From: Chloroflexota bacterium | Lineage (GTDB): Bacteria; Chloroflexota; UBA11872 | DNA length: 64,000 nt | NCBI GenBank assembly: GCA_022820025.1 | Contig: JAJEGF010000035.1 | Coordinates: 1 to 64,000 of the forward strand | Reading direction: 5' to 3' | Shown: one piece after another, positions 1-9,879 of the stretch | Layout: each line of letters starts with the position of its first letter | How positions within the stretch are numbered: position 1 is the stretch's first letter | The notes under the pieces: generated by a model | What the model was told of the DNA's origin: nothing | The model's database searches: none | What the model saw: only the letters and a program-made list of their open reading frames with translations | Program-made: the position numbers and the translations under genes

Positions 1-306
1 GGTGTTGGCCATCGGCTTTTCGACCAGGACGTGACGGCCGGCGTTGAGGGCGTCGATGGTCAGGTCGGCGTGGAGGTGGTGGCCCAGGATGATGGCCACG
101 GCGTCCACGTTGGGGTCTTCCAGCAGCTTGTGGTGGTTGGGATAGACCGCCGGGATTTCCCATTCCTTGCGGTGCGACTCGCGCAGCTCCTCCACCAGGT
201 CGGCCGCGGCGACGCAGCGGGCGAACCCCTCGTCCTCGGCGATCTGCAGCGCCGTGAGGTGCGACTTCGCGATTCCGCCCAGTCCGACCACTCCGATACC
301 AAGCAT
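1..306 (-). CDS. Gfo/Idh/MocA family oxidoreductase, N-terminal part (runs off window start)
   Basis: Reverse-strand translation from ATG at 306: MLGIGVVGLGGIAKSHLTALQIAEDEGFARCVAAADL...VLVEKPMANT; Rossmann GxGxxG start and the EKPMA motif typical of the family. Partial, so absent from the ORF track. Confidence 0.9.
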   Translation of the reverse strand, partial: MLGIGVVGLGGIAKSHLTALQIAEDEGFARCVAAADLVEELRESHRKEWEIPAVYPNHHKLLEDPNVDAVAIILGHHLHADLTIDALNAGRHVLVEKPMANT

Positions 307-382
307 CGAGCGCCTCCAGAAATCCGAACCCTTGCCCACGCCGACCATGGTGCCAGCGCCCCGGCCGGTCGGCTATCCGGAG

Positions 383-2137
383 TTAGCGCTGCTGGTCGGT
401 GGCCTCGATCCACTCGTCCATGGCGCCGGTGAGGCCGGCGGATTCGGACGCGGCCAGAGCGCGGCTGATCTGAGCGCGGATTGCGGGGGCGTCGAGGCCC
501 AGGGACTTGAGCACGCGGGCCGACATCTCGGTGCCGCCCTCAAGCTCCTCGCAGACGACGTGGCTGGCGCCGAGGGCGAGGAGGCTGTCGCGCTCGGCGA
601 CGTGACGCGTTCGCGTGAGGATCGGAACGTCCGGTGATTCCGCTCGCGCCGCCGCGATTGCGCGGCGGGCGGCTGGTGGATCGTTGATAAGCAAGACCAG
701 CACCCGCGCCTGGCCGAGGTGGGCGTGGGCCAGCGCCTCGGGGCTGGTGACGTCGCCGTAGTAGACGTGGGCCTGCGCTTGCCGCGCCGCCCGCACGGTC
801 TCGGTGTTGAGCTCCAGCACCAGGTGGGGAATCCCGGCCTGCTCCAAAGTGCGGGCGAGCAGCCGCCCGGCCACGCCGTAACCGGCGATGACCACGTGGT
901 CGCGGAGTTGCGCGTCCTGGGCCGTCGGCTCGTCGATGCCGCGGGCGCGCAGCAGGCGTTCCAGGGGCCGCAGCAGCGCCTCGCCGGCGTGCAGGCCGCC
1001 GGTCCAGTGCATCAGGAGCCGCGAAATGAGGATGCTCACGACGCCGGTGGTGACGACCAGGCTCAGTTCGGACGACGTGACCAGCCCTTCGCTGACGCCG
1101 AGCAGCAGCACGACGTAGCCGAACTCGCCGAACTGGGCCAGGTAGACGCCGGACCGCCAGGCCACGCTGGCCGGATTGCGCATCGCGAGGGCGGCCAGCG
1201 AGGCCACCAGCGCCTTGCCGAAGACGAGGCCAAGCACGATCAGCACGGCCAGGACCGGCGTGTCCACGAACACGCGCCAGTCGAAGATCATGCCCAGCGA
1301 GATGAAGAAGAAACTGGTGAAGGCGTCGCGCAGCGGGATGATGTCGCTGGTGGCGCGGTGGCTGTAGTCGGTGTCGGCCAGCAGCATTCCGGCCAGGAAC
1401 GCGCCCAGCGCGACCGAGAGTCCCAGATGGCTCATCAGCCAGGCCGAGCCGAGCGCGATCGAGATCACGGTCAGCAGAAACACCTCGCGCGTGCGGGTGG
1501 CATCCACCGCCCGGAAGATGCGCGGAATGACGAAACGTGCGACCAGCAGCAGGCCACCCACGGCCAGGGTGGCTCGCAGGAGCGCCCATCCGGCTTCGAG
1601 GACAACGCCGCCGCCGACGGCGCCGCTCGCCAGCACCGGGACCAGCAGCGTCAGCGGAATCACGAGCAGGTCCTGGAAGATCAGCGCGCCCACGATGAAG
1701 CGGCCGTGCGGCGCGTCCAGTTCCGCGCGGACCGTCAGTACGCGCAGCACGACAACCGTGCTGGAGAGCGCCACGGCCAGTCCGAAGACAACGCCGCGCT
1801 CCAGCGACTGGCCCGCGACCAGCAGGATCCCCAGCGTGGCGGCCGTGGTGATGCCGACCTGAAGGGAGCCGCCAAATGCCACGGCTTTCCAGATGTAGCG
1901 CAGACGCGAGGTGGAGAACTCCAGCCCGATCGCGAACAGCAACAGGATCACGCCGATCTCGGCGATCTGCTCGATCCGGTGCGCGTCGCTGACCAGACCC
2001 AGGCCGTAAGGTCCGGCGATGGCGCCGGTGATCAGGAAGCCGGCCGTCGCCGGCAGCCCCAGGCGGTGCAGGCCCAGCGTCGTCGCCACGGCCAGCCCGC
2101 CGATGACCGCGAGCTCGCCGAACAGCTCCTGCTCCAC
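383..2137 (-). CDS. Cation:proton antiporter (KefB/CPA2-like) with C-terminal TrkA-N/RCK NAD-binding domain
   Basis: 584 aa; multi-TM N-terminal half (GFLITGAIAGPYGLG, LLLFAIGLEFS) and C-terminal HVVIAGYGVAGRLLARTLEQAGIPHLVLELN Rossmann domain. Confidence 0.9.
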   Translation of the reverse strand: MEQELFGELAVIGGLAVATTLGLHRLGLPATAGFLITGAIAGPYGLGLVSDAHRIEQIAEIGVILLLFAIGLEFSTSRLRYIWKAVAFGGSLQVGITTAATLGILLVAGQSLERGVVFGLAVALSSTVVVLRVLTVRAELDAPHGRFIVGALIFQDLLVIPLTLLVPVLASGAVGGGVVLEAGWALLRATLAVGGLLLVARFVIPRIFRAVDATRTREVFLLTVISIALGSAWLMSHLGLSVALGAFLAGMLLADTDYSHRATSDIIPLRDAFTSFFFISLGMIFDWRVFVDTPVLAVLIVLGLVFGKALVASLAALAMRNPASVAWRSGVYLAQFGEFGYVVLLLGVSEGLVTSSELSLVVTTGVVSILISRLLMHWTGGLHAGEALLRPLERLLRARGIDEPTAQDAQLRDHVVIAGYGVAGRLLARTLEQAGIPHLVLELNTETVRAARQAQAHVYYGDVTSPEALAHAHLGQARVLVLLINDPPAARRAIAAARAESPDVPILTRTRHVAERDSLLALGASHVVCEELEGGTEMSARVLKSLGLDAPAIRAQISRALAASESAGLTGAMDEWIEATDQQR

Positions 2138-2385
2138 TACCCGCGCTCCCAGCCAACGTCGCGACTTGCGATCCCTACCCCGGTTACGAGTCTATGCAAG
2201 GTCCGGGTCGAGGCCATTTGTGCGATCGGGCGCTCCCGCGGCAATTCGGAGCCCGGCCCCAGGCTTCAGATCACCCCAGGCCGGATCGGTCTCGGCCGCG
2301 GCAACGGAAAGCCCGACGCACCGTCGACGTCGGGAACGAGGCCCGGGAGCAGGCGATGGCCGAGGCGTTTCGACGCCGTCGCCTT

Positions 2386-3621
2386 TCAGCCGGTGCGTTC
2401 GTTCGGCGATTGCGGGGCCCGCCGGCAGCTCAGGCGCAGGACTACGTAGGCCGCGACCGCCGAAGCCAGTGATCCGGCCAGGATGCCGAGCCGGTCGCCG
2501 GCGAAGTAGTCGCCACTGCCGTGCTCAAAGGCGAGGCCCGCGATGAAGAGACTCATCGTGAAGCCGATCCCGCAGGCAAACGCCACGCCGGCAATCTGCG
2601 CCCAGGTCACTCCACGCGGCAGCGTCGCCAAGCCACCGACAGCGGCGATGGCGACAAAGCCGAGAATGCCGATCGGCTTGCCAAGGAAGAGCCCCGCGGC
2701 TACGCCCACGGTCACGGGATGCAAGAGCTCGTCGACGCCAATGCCGGACAGCGCGAGCCCGGCGTTGACGAAGGCGAAGACGGGCAGGATCACGAACGCC
2801 ACGGGCGTGTGCAGATCGTGCTCCAGCTTTCGCAAGGGTGATTCGCCGCGCGGGTCACGCATGGGAATGCAGAAGGCAATCAAGACGCCGGCCAACGTGG
2901 CATGCACCCCGGACTTGAGCACGGCGACCCACAGCACGAGCCCGACGAGAACGTAGGCCGAGACCCGCGTTACGCCCAACCGGTTGAACACGACCCCCGC
3001 CGCCAGCGCCGCCGCCCCAATCAGGAGCGCCGGTACGGCCAGGTCACCGGTATAGAAGATCGCGATGATCACGATTGCCGCCAGGTCGTCGAAGATGGCC
3101 AGGGTGAGCAGAAAGGTCTTGAGAGGCGTCGGAATCCGCCGGCCAAAGACGCTCAAAAGCCCCAGGGCAAAGGCGATGTCGGTGGCGACAGGGATACCCC
3201 AGCCGTCCAGCGCGATGGGGTCCTGCCAGTTCAGGGCGATGTAGATCGCCGCCGGCACCAGCATGCCGCCCAGGGCGCCGAATCCGGGCAGCGCAATGGC
3301 CCGCAGAGACGAGAGTTCGCCCTCCAGGATCTCCCGCTTGACCTCCAGGCCGATCACGAAGAAGAACAAGGCCATCAAGCCGTCGTTGACCCACAACAGC
3401 AGGGGCTTGTTGATGACGAGGTCGCCGATTTGGACGGCGACGACGGTATCCAGCAACGACGCATAGACGCCGGCCAGCGGCGAATTGGCGGCGATCATGG
3501 CCGCCACCGCGGCCCCGAACAGCAGAATCCCGCCGGCCGATTCCAGCTTGATGAAATCGCGGATCGTGAAGGCGGGTCCGCCGGACGCGGCGTTCGATTC
3601 CGCGGACGCGTGGACTGTCAA
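2386..3621 (-). CDS. nhaA: Na+/H+ antiporter NhaA
   Basis: 411 aa; NhaA hallmarks NDGLMALFFFVIGLEVKREILEGEL and VATDIAFALGLLSVFGRRIPTPLKTFLLTLAIFDDLAAI; TTG start. Confidence 0.95.
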   Translation of the reverse strand: MTVHASAESNAASGGPAFTIRDFIKLESAGGILLFGAAVAAMIAANSPLAGVYASLLDTVVAVQIGDLVINKPLLLWVNDGLMALFFFVIGLEVKREILEGELSSLRAIALPGFGALGGMLVPAAIYIALNWQDPIALDGWGIPVATDIAFALGLLSVFGRRIPTPLKTFLLTLAIFDDLAAIVIIAIFYTGDLAVPALLIGAAALAAGVVFNRLGVTRVSAYVLVGLVLWVAVLKSGVHATLAGVLIAFCIPMRDPRGESPLRKLEHDLHTPVAFVILPVFAFVNAGLALSGIGVDELLHPVTVGVAAGLFLGKPIGILGFVAIAAVGGLATLPRGVTWAQIAGVAFACGIGFTMSLFIAGLAFEHGSGDYFAGDRLGILAGSLASAVAAYVVLRLSCRRAPQSPNERTG

Positions 3622-3726
3622 AAGCTGTCCCTGGGGGTTTCCGTGTCCGGCGAGCTTAGCCGCCCGCGGATCGTGCGGCCGATGTGGGCGGCGCAGTCAG
3701 TCGTTGGGGTTGAGAGGAGTTGAGGG

Positions 3727-4032
3727 ATGCGGATGGTTGGGGCGCGGCATCCGGGTGGGATCGTGAGGCGTGAGTGCCTGGAGCGGCTTGGGCTCTCCGT
3801 GACGAAGGCCGCCGAAGGGTTGGGGGTGAGCCGGCAGGCGCTGTGGGAACTGGTGAACGAGAAGTCGGTTGTGTCCGCGGAGATGGCGATTCGGTTGTCG
3901 AGGGCCTTTGGGTCGAGTCCTGAGACGTGGTTGGGGATGCAGACGGCCTATGACCTCTGGGAGGCGCGGGAACGGGCGGATCAGCTCCAGGTGAAGCGAC
4001 TCGCGCCGGAGTCGGCAATAACTGAGCTTTAG
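3727..4032 (+). CDS. HigA-family addiction-module antitoxin (XRE HTH), no adjacent HigB seen
   Basis: HPGGIVRRECLERLGLSVTKAAEGLGVSRQALWELVNEKSVVSAEMAIRLSRAFGSSPETWLGMQTAYDLW is the HigA/VapI consensus. Confidence 0.9.
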   Translation: MRMVGARHPGGIVRRECLERLGLSVTKAAEGLGVSRQALWELVNEKSVVSAEMAIRLSRAFGSSPETWLGMQTAYDLWEARERADQLQVKRLAPESAITEL

Positions 4033-4110
4033 CCAGGACTCGCTCAGAGTTTGACGCTTTGAGTGTCAGGAACTGCTTGCGGTGGCCGCACGTGCTGGTG
4101 ATGATGAGGT

Positions 4111-4941
4111 GTGCTCAGCGTCTACCGAAGTGGGGCTGACCCGAAAATGCCAAGACGAAGCTCTAGGCGCAAGAACTCGCGACAAGCAAAGAACAAAGCT
4201 AAACGCGAACGCCGGCGGAACAGGAAAAAGAAGCAAGCACTTAATGACGACGATCTGAAGGAAGTTGTGGTGTGGAAAGAGCGAATTGAAACAAACATTC
4301 AAGATGCAATCAAGTGCTACAAGCGAATGGATGAGAATGATCTTCTGGATGATAAAGACCTCCTTGCGGCGCTATCGCGATATGTGGAAAACACTGGCGA
4401 AGCGATTACAAAACTAGACGAGATTACGCACGAAGTGCTATTTGCCATGTTGACTGAAGTCCCGGTTGATAATGATGAAGATGGGGCACTGACCTGGAAG
4501 AATCTGAAGGGAATTCGCGTCCGCCTTGCACATAAATTCTGGGATACTAACAATAGAATACTGCGCAACACGGTAAGAGATGACTTTCCGGTTCTAGCAA
4601 CACTGTTCTCTCGATTGCTAATCAATCGAAGCATCTTGAGAGATGACACATCTGTGCAGATCACTCTGCAGAAATCTGACTTGGCCCGTACAGCTGGCTT
4701 CGGTGACACTCCATCCCTCGGAGAATATTCACTCATAGCGACTTACAGCGTTGCGGGTTGGCAATTGGATCGACTATCGCTAGTTGAGGAGCCGCCTGGG
4801 TATATCTCAGGAATGTTTCTTTCGACAGCAAGCCAGACTAAAGATGATCGCGTGAGGTCACGTAGAATGAGCATTCGAGGAAAGAGGTCGAAGGTGCTTC
4901 ACTCTTTCGATATTGTTGACAATTTGACACTGGGCACGTGA
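4111..4941 (+). CDS. HEPN-domain (DUF86/HepT-like) protein with basic N-terminus and extra C-terminal region
   Basis: 276 aa; LTWKNLKGIRVRLAHKFWDTNNRILRNTVRDDFPVL resembles the DUF86/HepT region including an Rx4H HEPN motif (RVRLAH). In an AT-richer segment convergent with an R-M module. Confidence 0.65.
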   Translation: MLSVYRSGADPKMPRRSSRRKNSRQAKNKAKRERRRNRKKKQALNDDDLKEVVVWKERIETNIQDAIKCYKRMDENDLLDDKDLLAALSRYVENTGEAITKLDEITHEVLFAMLTEVPVDNDEDGALTWKNLKGIRVRLAHKFWDTNNRILRNTVRDDFPVLATLFSRLLINRSILRDDTSVQITLQKSDLARTAGFGDTPSLGEYSLIATYSVAGWQLDRLSLVEEPPGYISGMFLSTASQTKDDRVRSRRMSIRGKRSKVLHSFDIVDNLTLGT

Positions 4942-4959
4942 GCGGGTCAGAAACGACAC

Positions 4960-5892
4960 TCATGATAGTTCAGGCGCACTAACCGGTATCACATTTGCTG
5001 TATATTGATCTTCTTGGCCGTGCAGCACCCTTGCGAACTCTTGCTTAGCTTGCGCAAGCGCAGTAAAGTAGGTCCTAAACGCTGCAGACTTTTTCAGTGC
5101 CCAAGCCAAATCTGGAGGTCTAGGGACGATTATTTCTCTATACCGCTTACCGCAATCTTCCCTGTTTGTCTGCATGAGTGCTATTCGGCGCCATTGGTTC
5201 CTTACAGCCTTCAAGGAGAATGACCACAGGAGATAAAATGGATCATAGGGAGAGCACAATTGAGCGCGAAAAACAAATACCTCTTTTGTGAGTACGATGC
5301 GCTCCTCACCAGGGAGCACAATCGCAAATTCGCCGATGTTGCTGCTCGCTCGGTTAGGCGTGACTAGATCCCACTGACAAAGTCCACTGTTATCAGCCTT
5401 CCAGTGAGACTTGGCAACTGGCTCCGATACAAGATTAGTCGGGTTGATGTTGATGCGTAGTGCCCGAATGTCCGATACTTTGACATAGGGAATATCGCCT
5501 GAACGCTGATCATTTGCCGGGCTGCCATGTCCACGACGTTCCCAGATGATCCCGTCGTCAATGAGCTCACCAATTGTTATGCCGTCAATACCGTTTGCAG
5601 CAAGGAATTGATTGATTCCCTCAGTATATCGCAAATCGAAGTAGGTCGGAACCAGAACTTTCCGCTCGAAGATGTGGTGCAGTTGGACTTGGACCATGCC
5701 AGGATGCCTGATTCCACTTAGATACCAGTCGACCTGATCTGATAGTTCATTATCAATCTCAGACGTGCGGCGCCCAGTGAGTTCATCAACTCGATATCGC
5801 ACCTTGCCATCCTTGTAGATACCACATGTCAAGGGATTAAGAATGGTTACCTCTTCGAACTCGCTCAATTTACCCCACCTTTTCAAAGACAT
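4960..5892 (-). CDS. Restriction-modification specificity (S)-like protein
   Basis: ORF to 5949; probable start MSLKRWGKLSEF at 5892, overlapping the end of the upstream methyltransferase gene. GDIPYVKVSDIRALRI and VVLPGEERIVLTKEVFVFRA are TRD-like. Confidence 0.7.
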   Translation of the reverse strand: MSLKRWGKLSEFEEVTILNPLTCGIYKDGKVRYRVDELTGRRTSEIDNELSDQVDWYLSGIRHPGMVQVQLHHIFERKVLVPTYFDLRYTEGINQFLAANGIDGITIGELIDDGIIWERRGHGSPANDQRSGDIPYVKVSDIRALRININPTNLVSEPVAKSHWKADNSGLCQWDLVTPNRASSNIGEFAIVLPGEERIVLTKEVFVFRAQLCSPYDPFYLLWSFSLKAVRNQWRRIALMQTNREDCGKRYREIIVPRPPDLAWALKKSAAFRTYFTALAQAKQEFARVLHGQEDQYTANVIPVSAPELS

Positions 5893-7468
5893 AAAAGTTG
5901 GTCTTCGCTCTGCAAAAGCCCTGAAAGGCTTCCATCGGTATATTTGCAACTACAGTTGGCCGAAAGCGACTCCGCAGCCAATCGAAGAGAAAGGAGTAGG
6001 TTGGTGAAAAAAAGTAGGTTTCCGGCAACACGATACCAAGGCGCCCACCCACTTTCAGAAGGCGATGGGCTCGATCAAGGAAGAGAAGGCCGATCTCGAG
6101 GCCCTTGTAACTGCCGTCTCGTTTCGCTATCTCGAGTCCTGCAAGGCGGCATTCATTAGCGGTTAGCCGCAGGTTCTTGCCGAATGGTGGATTCGTCACT
6201 ATGACGGAGAAGCGTCCATCATTAAAATTCGGACGCAAGTGCGGAAAGTCAGTGTCCCAGTTGTACGTCCGAATGCTATCACCGCGAACACAGTGGGCCG
6301 AACCATCGCCGGCAATTTGCATGACAGCCTTCGTGAGTTTCACGGCTATGGCGTCCTTGTCGATTCCGTAAAGATGAGTCTGCGCCCATTGAGACAGTTG
6401 GAGAGCGGACATCGAGGGCCGAGAATTCTGAAAGTCGAGCATGGCTTGTACGAGAAAACCCCCGGTCCCACACGCTGGATCAAGTACTATGTCGTCAAAC
6501 TTAATTTGCATAAGACGCACACCAGCCTCAATGACAGCTTGGGGGGTAAAGTACTGGCCCTCCCCTTGCTTCAATGCTTCACTGCGAAGTACTTGAAAGG
6601 CCAGAGATATCGTAGACACACCGAGATCAATCAGTCGAAGATGTGTCAACTCGTCCACGCAGGCGGCAATCGTTTCATCTGCGAAACGTAAGATCCTGTC
6701 CTGTTCGGTTACGAAAACCTCTGGGTATAGCGCGACGAAGTTGTTATATCGTTGTCGCACTGCTGAAGCGGTCATTGAAGCGGACGCTCGAGGTCGGAAG
6801 AACATCGGTGAATCGGGCTCAGACTTTGCCTGCTTGTCGCTCTCCAGCTTCAAGAGAAGAAGATTGCATAGCTGGTCTAGCTGTTCGTCACGCCTCGTTA
6901 CGTTGGAATCACTCACGACGATTCTATCGAGCAGGTACTCCATGGCTTTCTTCAAAATCTCTTCTGATGGGGCAACCAGCTCATCAAACTGTCGGATCTG
7001 CAATTCAGCGTGGATCGGGTCACTAGGTCGAGGAAGATGTGCTACCTGGCGATGTTTGCGAATCGGTCGGCCATCGCGACTACGGTGTACAAAAACAGCC
7101 TGCGAACTTGGAGAGGGATCATTTGCCCATACCCCCAGAATCACGTACGGCTCACCTACGAAATACGACTCCAGCTGCGCGACACCTGCATCTTCGGTAC
7201 GCTGCTTGCACTCGACCATAAAGAGCAGGTGACGGGGGTCCCCCGTATGTGCGGGATCGTCGAAGATAGCAATGTCGACTGGAAAGCCCTCAAATGATTG
7301 TCCTTTCTCGCGTAAGGTAGCTTGCGAAGGACTCTTCGGAACGCGCCACTCTTTCTTTCCGAAAACTATCTGTTCCAGATCCCATCCGATGTCACAAAGG
7401 TATCTAACCAATGGACCTACCACGGACCTTTGTTCGTGGGTGTCCTTCAACCTCTCTTCTATTGTCAT
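5870..7468 (-). CDS. Nuclease-N6-adenine DNA methyltransferase fusion (Type I HsdM-like / BcgI-A-like)
   Basis: 532 aa; N-terminal PD-(D/E)XK-like VDIAIFDD...LLFMVECKQ; MTase motif I DPACGTGGFLVQA and motif IV NPPFG; GQYFTPQAVIEAGV. Confidence 0.85.
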   Translation of the reverse strand: MTIEERLKDTHEQRSVVGPLVRYLCDIGWDLEQIVFGKKEWRVPKSPSQATLREKGQSFEGFPVDIAIFDDPAHTGDPRHLLFMVECKQRTEDAGVAQLESYFVGEPYVILGVWANDPSPSSQAVFVHRSRDGRPIRKHRQVAHLPRPSDPIHAELQIRQFDELVAPSEEILKKAMEYLLDRIVVSDSNVTRRDEQLDQLCNLLLLKLESDKQAKSEPDSPMFFRPRASASMTASAVRQRYNNFVALYPEVFVTEQDRILRFADETIAACVDELTHLRLIDLGVSTISLAFQVLRSEALKQGEGQYFTPQAVIEAGVRLMQIKFDDIVLDPACGTGGFLVQAMLDFQNSRPSMSALQLSQWAQTHLYGIDKDAIAVKLTKAVMQIAGDGSAHCVRGDSIRTYNWDTDFPHLRPNFNDGRFSVIVTNPPFGKNLRLTANECRLAGLEIAKRDGSYKGLEIGLLFLDRAHRLLKVGGRLGIVLPETYFFSPTYSFLFDWLRSRFRPTVVANIPMEAFQGFCRAKTNFYVFEKVG

Positions 7469-8546
7469 ACAGCCACGACAACCAATCCGCCCTATCGCGC
7501 GCTCTTCCGTGCTAGGTTCGCACGCGTTCTATGATTGCCTTTGAGAGGGCACATTCTAGCACGCGAGGCTGCCTACTGACGTCTGCTCAGCAATCTGGTT
7601 TTGACCAGTAATCTCCGAATCCGCGAGATCCCCGCCCGGCGTGCTGGCCTAAGCTTGAGACTTCTGAGAGTCGCTTGACTCGGGCGAGTGCGCCTCAGTG
7701 ATCCAGCAGGTGACGTCGTGGGCATGGTCTCGGAAGGCGGTGGAACGCATGAATACCAATCGAAGGCTGAGAACGAGTCATTTCGGCGGTTCGTAGAGGA
7801 CTATAGGGTCCGGAGTATAGGCGTCCGGATCATATGGACGCGAGAGCACGAGCAGTATTGTGCCGCCGAACGACGAGTCAGACGTGCGGATTGCGTGAAG
7901 GATGGGGGCGGAATGAGGGGTTATACGGACCAGAAGTGTATTCCGGGCCAGTTGGCCAATTCCGGTTCCCGGACGGAAGCGACCGGCTGATGTATCGGAA
8001 TATGGAGATTTATCTGATTGTGATGTATCCGACGCTCTGGTAAGTGATAGGGGGACGTCGTTGGCGATGGCGTGGAAGTTTGGGTTGGTGGGGTTTGGGT
8101 GTGTGTGGAGTGTTTGGGCGGCGTGATGCAGGAGGACTTGGGCACGAGTGAATGTGGGAGTGAAACCCAGGGCCGCGACACGAAGACGGGTCGGTCAGAG
8201 ACCCGCCCCTTGTATGTTGCAGGACCCGCAGATCGTCCGTGGGAATTCGTAGGGCCGGGGCACCCCGACGGCCCACACAGTTGCTCTACCAAGCGAGGGA
8301 TTTCCAGGCGGACGCACAGTTCAAAGACGCCGGGGCTTCGCACGGGTCGCCATAAGGAGCAGGCCACGCCTGGCGCGATCGTTGGCGACGACGTTTGGTC
8401 CGGTTTTCGTGTGCCGCTGGCGATCGTTTTCGACTGCTAACCCGAGAGAGGCGGCGTTCAAACTTCCGTTGGCGGCGACATATTTCGGCCGCATTTCGTC
8501 CCTACCGTTCTTCGTGTGAGAGGCACCACACGAAGGAGGGAGACCG

Positions 8547-8651
8547 ATGACTGGCATGCGGCTGACGGCGAGGACGACGCAGGTGTTGGCGGGGACGGTG
8601 CTGGGGGCCACTGGGGGGCTGGGGGTGGGCGCCCGGAAGAGGCCGGTTTGA
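8547..8651 (+). pseudogene. Truncated 5' fragment of a lipoprotein-like gene (paralog of the 10283 gene)
   Basis: MTGMRLTARTTQVLAGTVLGATGGLGVGARKRPV* parallels MTGMKLTARTKKVLAGTVLGAILGAGVLAGCGQ at 10283; ~90 bp upstream is also near-identical (8456-8546 vs 10194-10282). Confidence 0.75.
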
Positions 8652-8846
8652 GACCGGCCGGTACGCACGACGGGGCCGGTAGGGTGACTGGGGCCGAGAT
8701 TCGGATTCGCGGTGACCTTGGGGCGGCGATTGGGGTGGAGTGGGGGCGGAGGTGAATCCGGAGCGGGAGTGAAATCCGTGAGGAGTTCAGTTGGGGAGGT
8801 CGCCAGACGGCTTCGAGGGGGCGGGCGGAAGGTTGGGAATGCGCGA

Positions 8847-9272
8847 CTAGAGAGGGTTGCGCCAGCGGAGGCCGGGGAAGCGGCTGAAGTCGGTGTCGCT
8901 GGTGTGGAATTCGGCCTGGTATTCGATGGCGAGGGCGGCGATGTGGGCGTCGGTGACCAGGTTGCCGCCGACGCCCGCGGCAGCGAGAGCGCGACGCACG
9001 AGGACGAGGTGCTGCCGGCCGGGGTTCAAGGTCGTGACGTGGGGTGCGCGAAACCACAGGTCGACGAAGTCCAGCGCCTGCTCAATTGTCGCCGGATGCT
9101 CACGCAGACTCGGATGCGTCAGCAGGCGTACGAATCCAACCGTGACTACCCACGGGATCCCAATTCGTTCCGTCCCGTTGAGCAGCCCTTCCCACCAATG
9201 GCGGGCCGGACGGTGAAGGGGCGCGCCGTCGTTCTAGGCGTAGAGCAGCAGATTGACCTCCGGAACGATCAC
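8847..9272 (-). pseudogene. VapC/PIN-domain toxin with in-frame amber stop at codon 13
   Basis: GTG at 9272 overlaps the antitoxin stop (GTGA). Reads VIVPEVNLLLYA*NDGAPLHRPARHWWEGLLNGTERIGIPWVVTVGFVRLLTHPSLREHPATIEQALDFVDLWF...LVTDAHIAALAIEYQAEFHTSDTDFSRFPGLRWRNPL; TAG at 9236-9234. Confidence 0.85.
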
Positions 9273-9547
9273 TCCCGGTGCTCTTCGATTAACTTCCGCT
9301 GCTCTTCGAGAAAGTCCTCGACCTCGAGCTGGTCGTTGAGCTGGTTGAGCTTCATGGGGTCGATGCCTGGCCGGAATCCGCCGCGGAGCGGTCGAACACG
9401 AAACACTGGCCGATCCTCGGGGGCTTCCGGCGCGAGGCCGCGGCGCAGGGCGTCGTTGACGACTTGCTTGAATGGGACGTCGAGCAGCTTCGCCTTTTGC
9501 TTGAGGGCGTCGGCGAGATCGTCGTCGAGGGTGAGGGTGGTTCGCAT
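9269..9547 (-). CDS. VapB-type antitoxin (ribbon-helix-helix)
   Basis: MRTTLTLDDDLADALKQKAKLLDVPFKQVVNDALRRGL; immediately upstream of a PIN-domain reading frame. Confidence 0.85.
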   Translation of the reverse strand: MRTTLTLDDDLADALKQKAKLLDVPFKQVVNDALRRGLAPEAPEDRPVFRVRPLRGGFRPGIDPMKLNQLNDQLEVEDFLEEQRKLIEEHRE

Positions 9548-9879
9548 GGAGGCATCGAAGCATCATTGACTTGTGGCGTCAAGGTGTCTGCATGGGGCGG
9601 CCCGGGTGATGACAGCGACGGAATTCAGGTCGAAGTGGTTGGGGTTGACGGATGGTGGTGGCAGAGACGGTTAGGAAGATTGTGACAACAACATGGAGCG
9701 AGTTGTTGTCCTGTTCCTTTGTTGTGCGAGCGGGAGCAAAAGGTGCTGGAGGCTGAACGTCCCGGGCTCGCCCTGGTTTGATTGCTAAGCGAGGCAGCCA
9801 CCCTCACCCGAGGCCTCGACCATACGCTGATGGTTCCCCAATGTGTCCACCATGTCTTCGAACGGGTGTTCATGATGTC

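Noticed and set aside
719-2449. 576-aa plus-strand ORF
   Set aside because: Shadow frame opposite the KefB-like antiporter; Gln/His/Arg-rich and motif-free.
7560-8440. Small ORFs (7688..7990, 8072..8440, 7921..8367)
   Set aside because: No recognisable protein features; treated as intergenic sequence.
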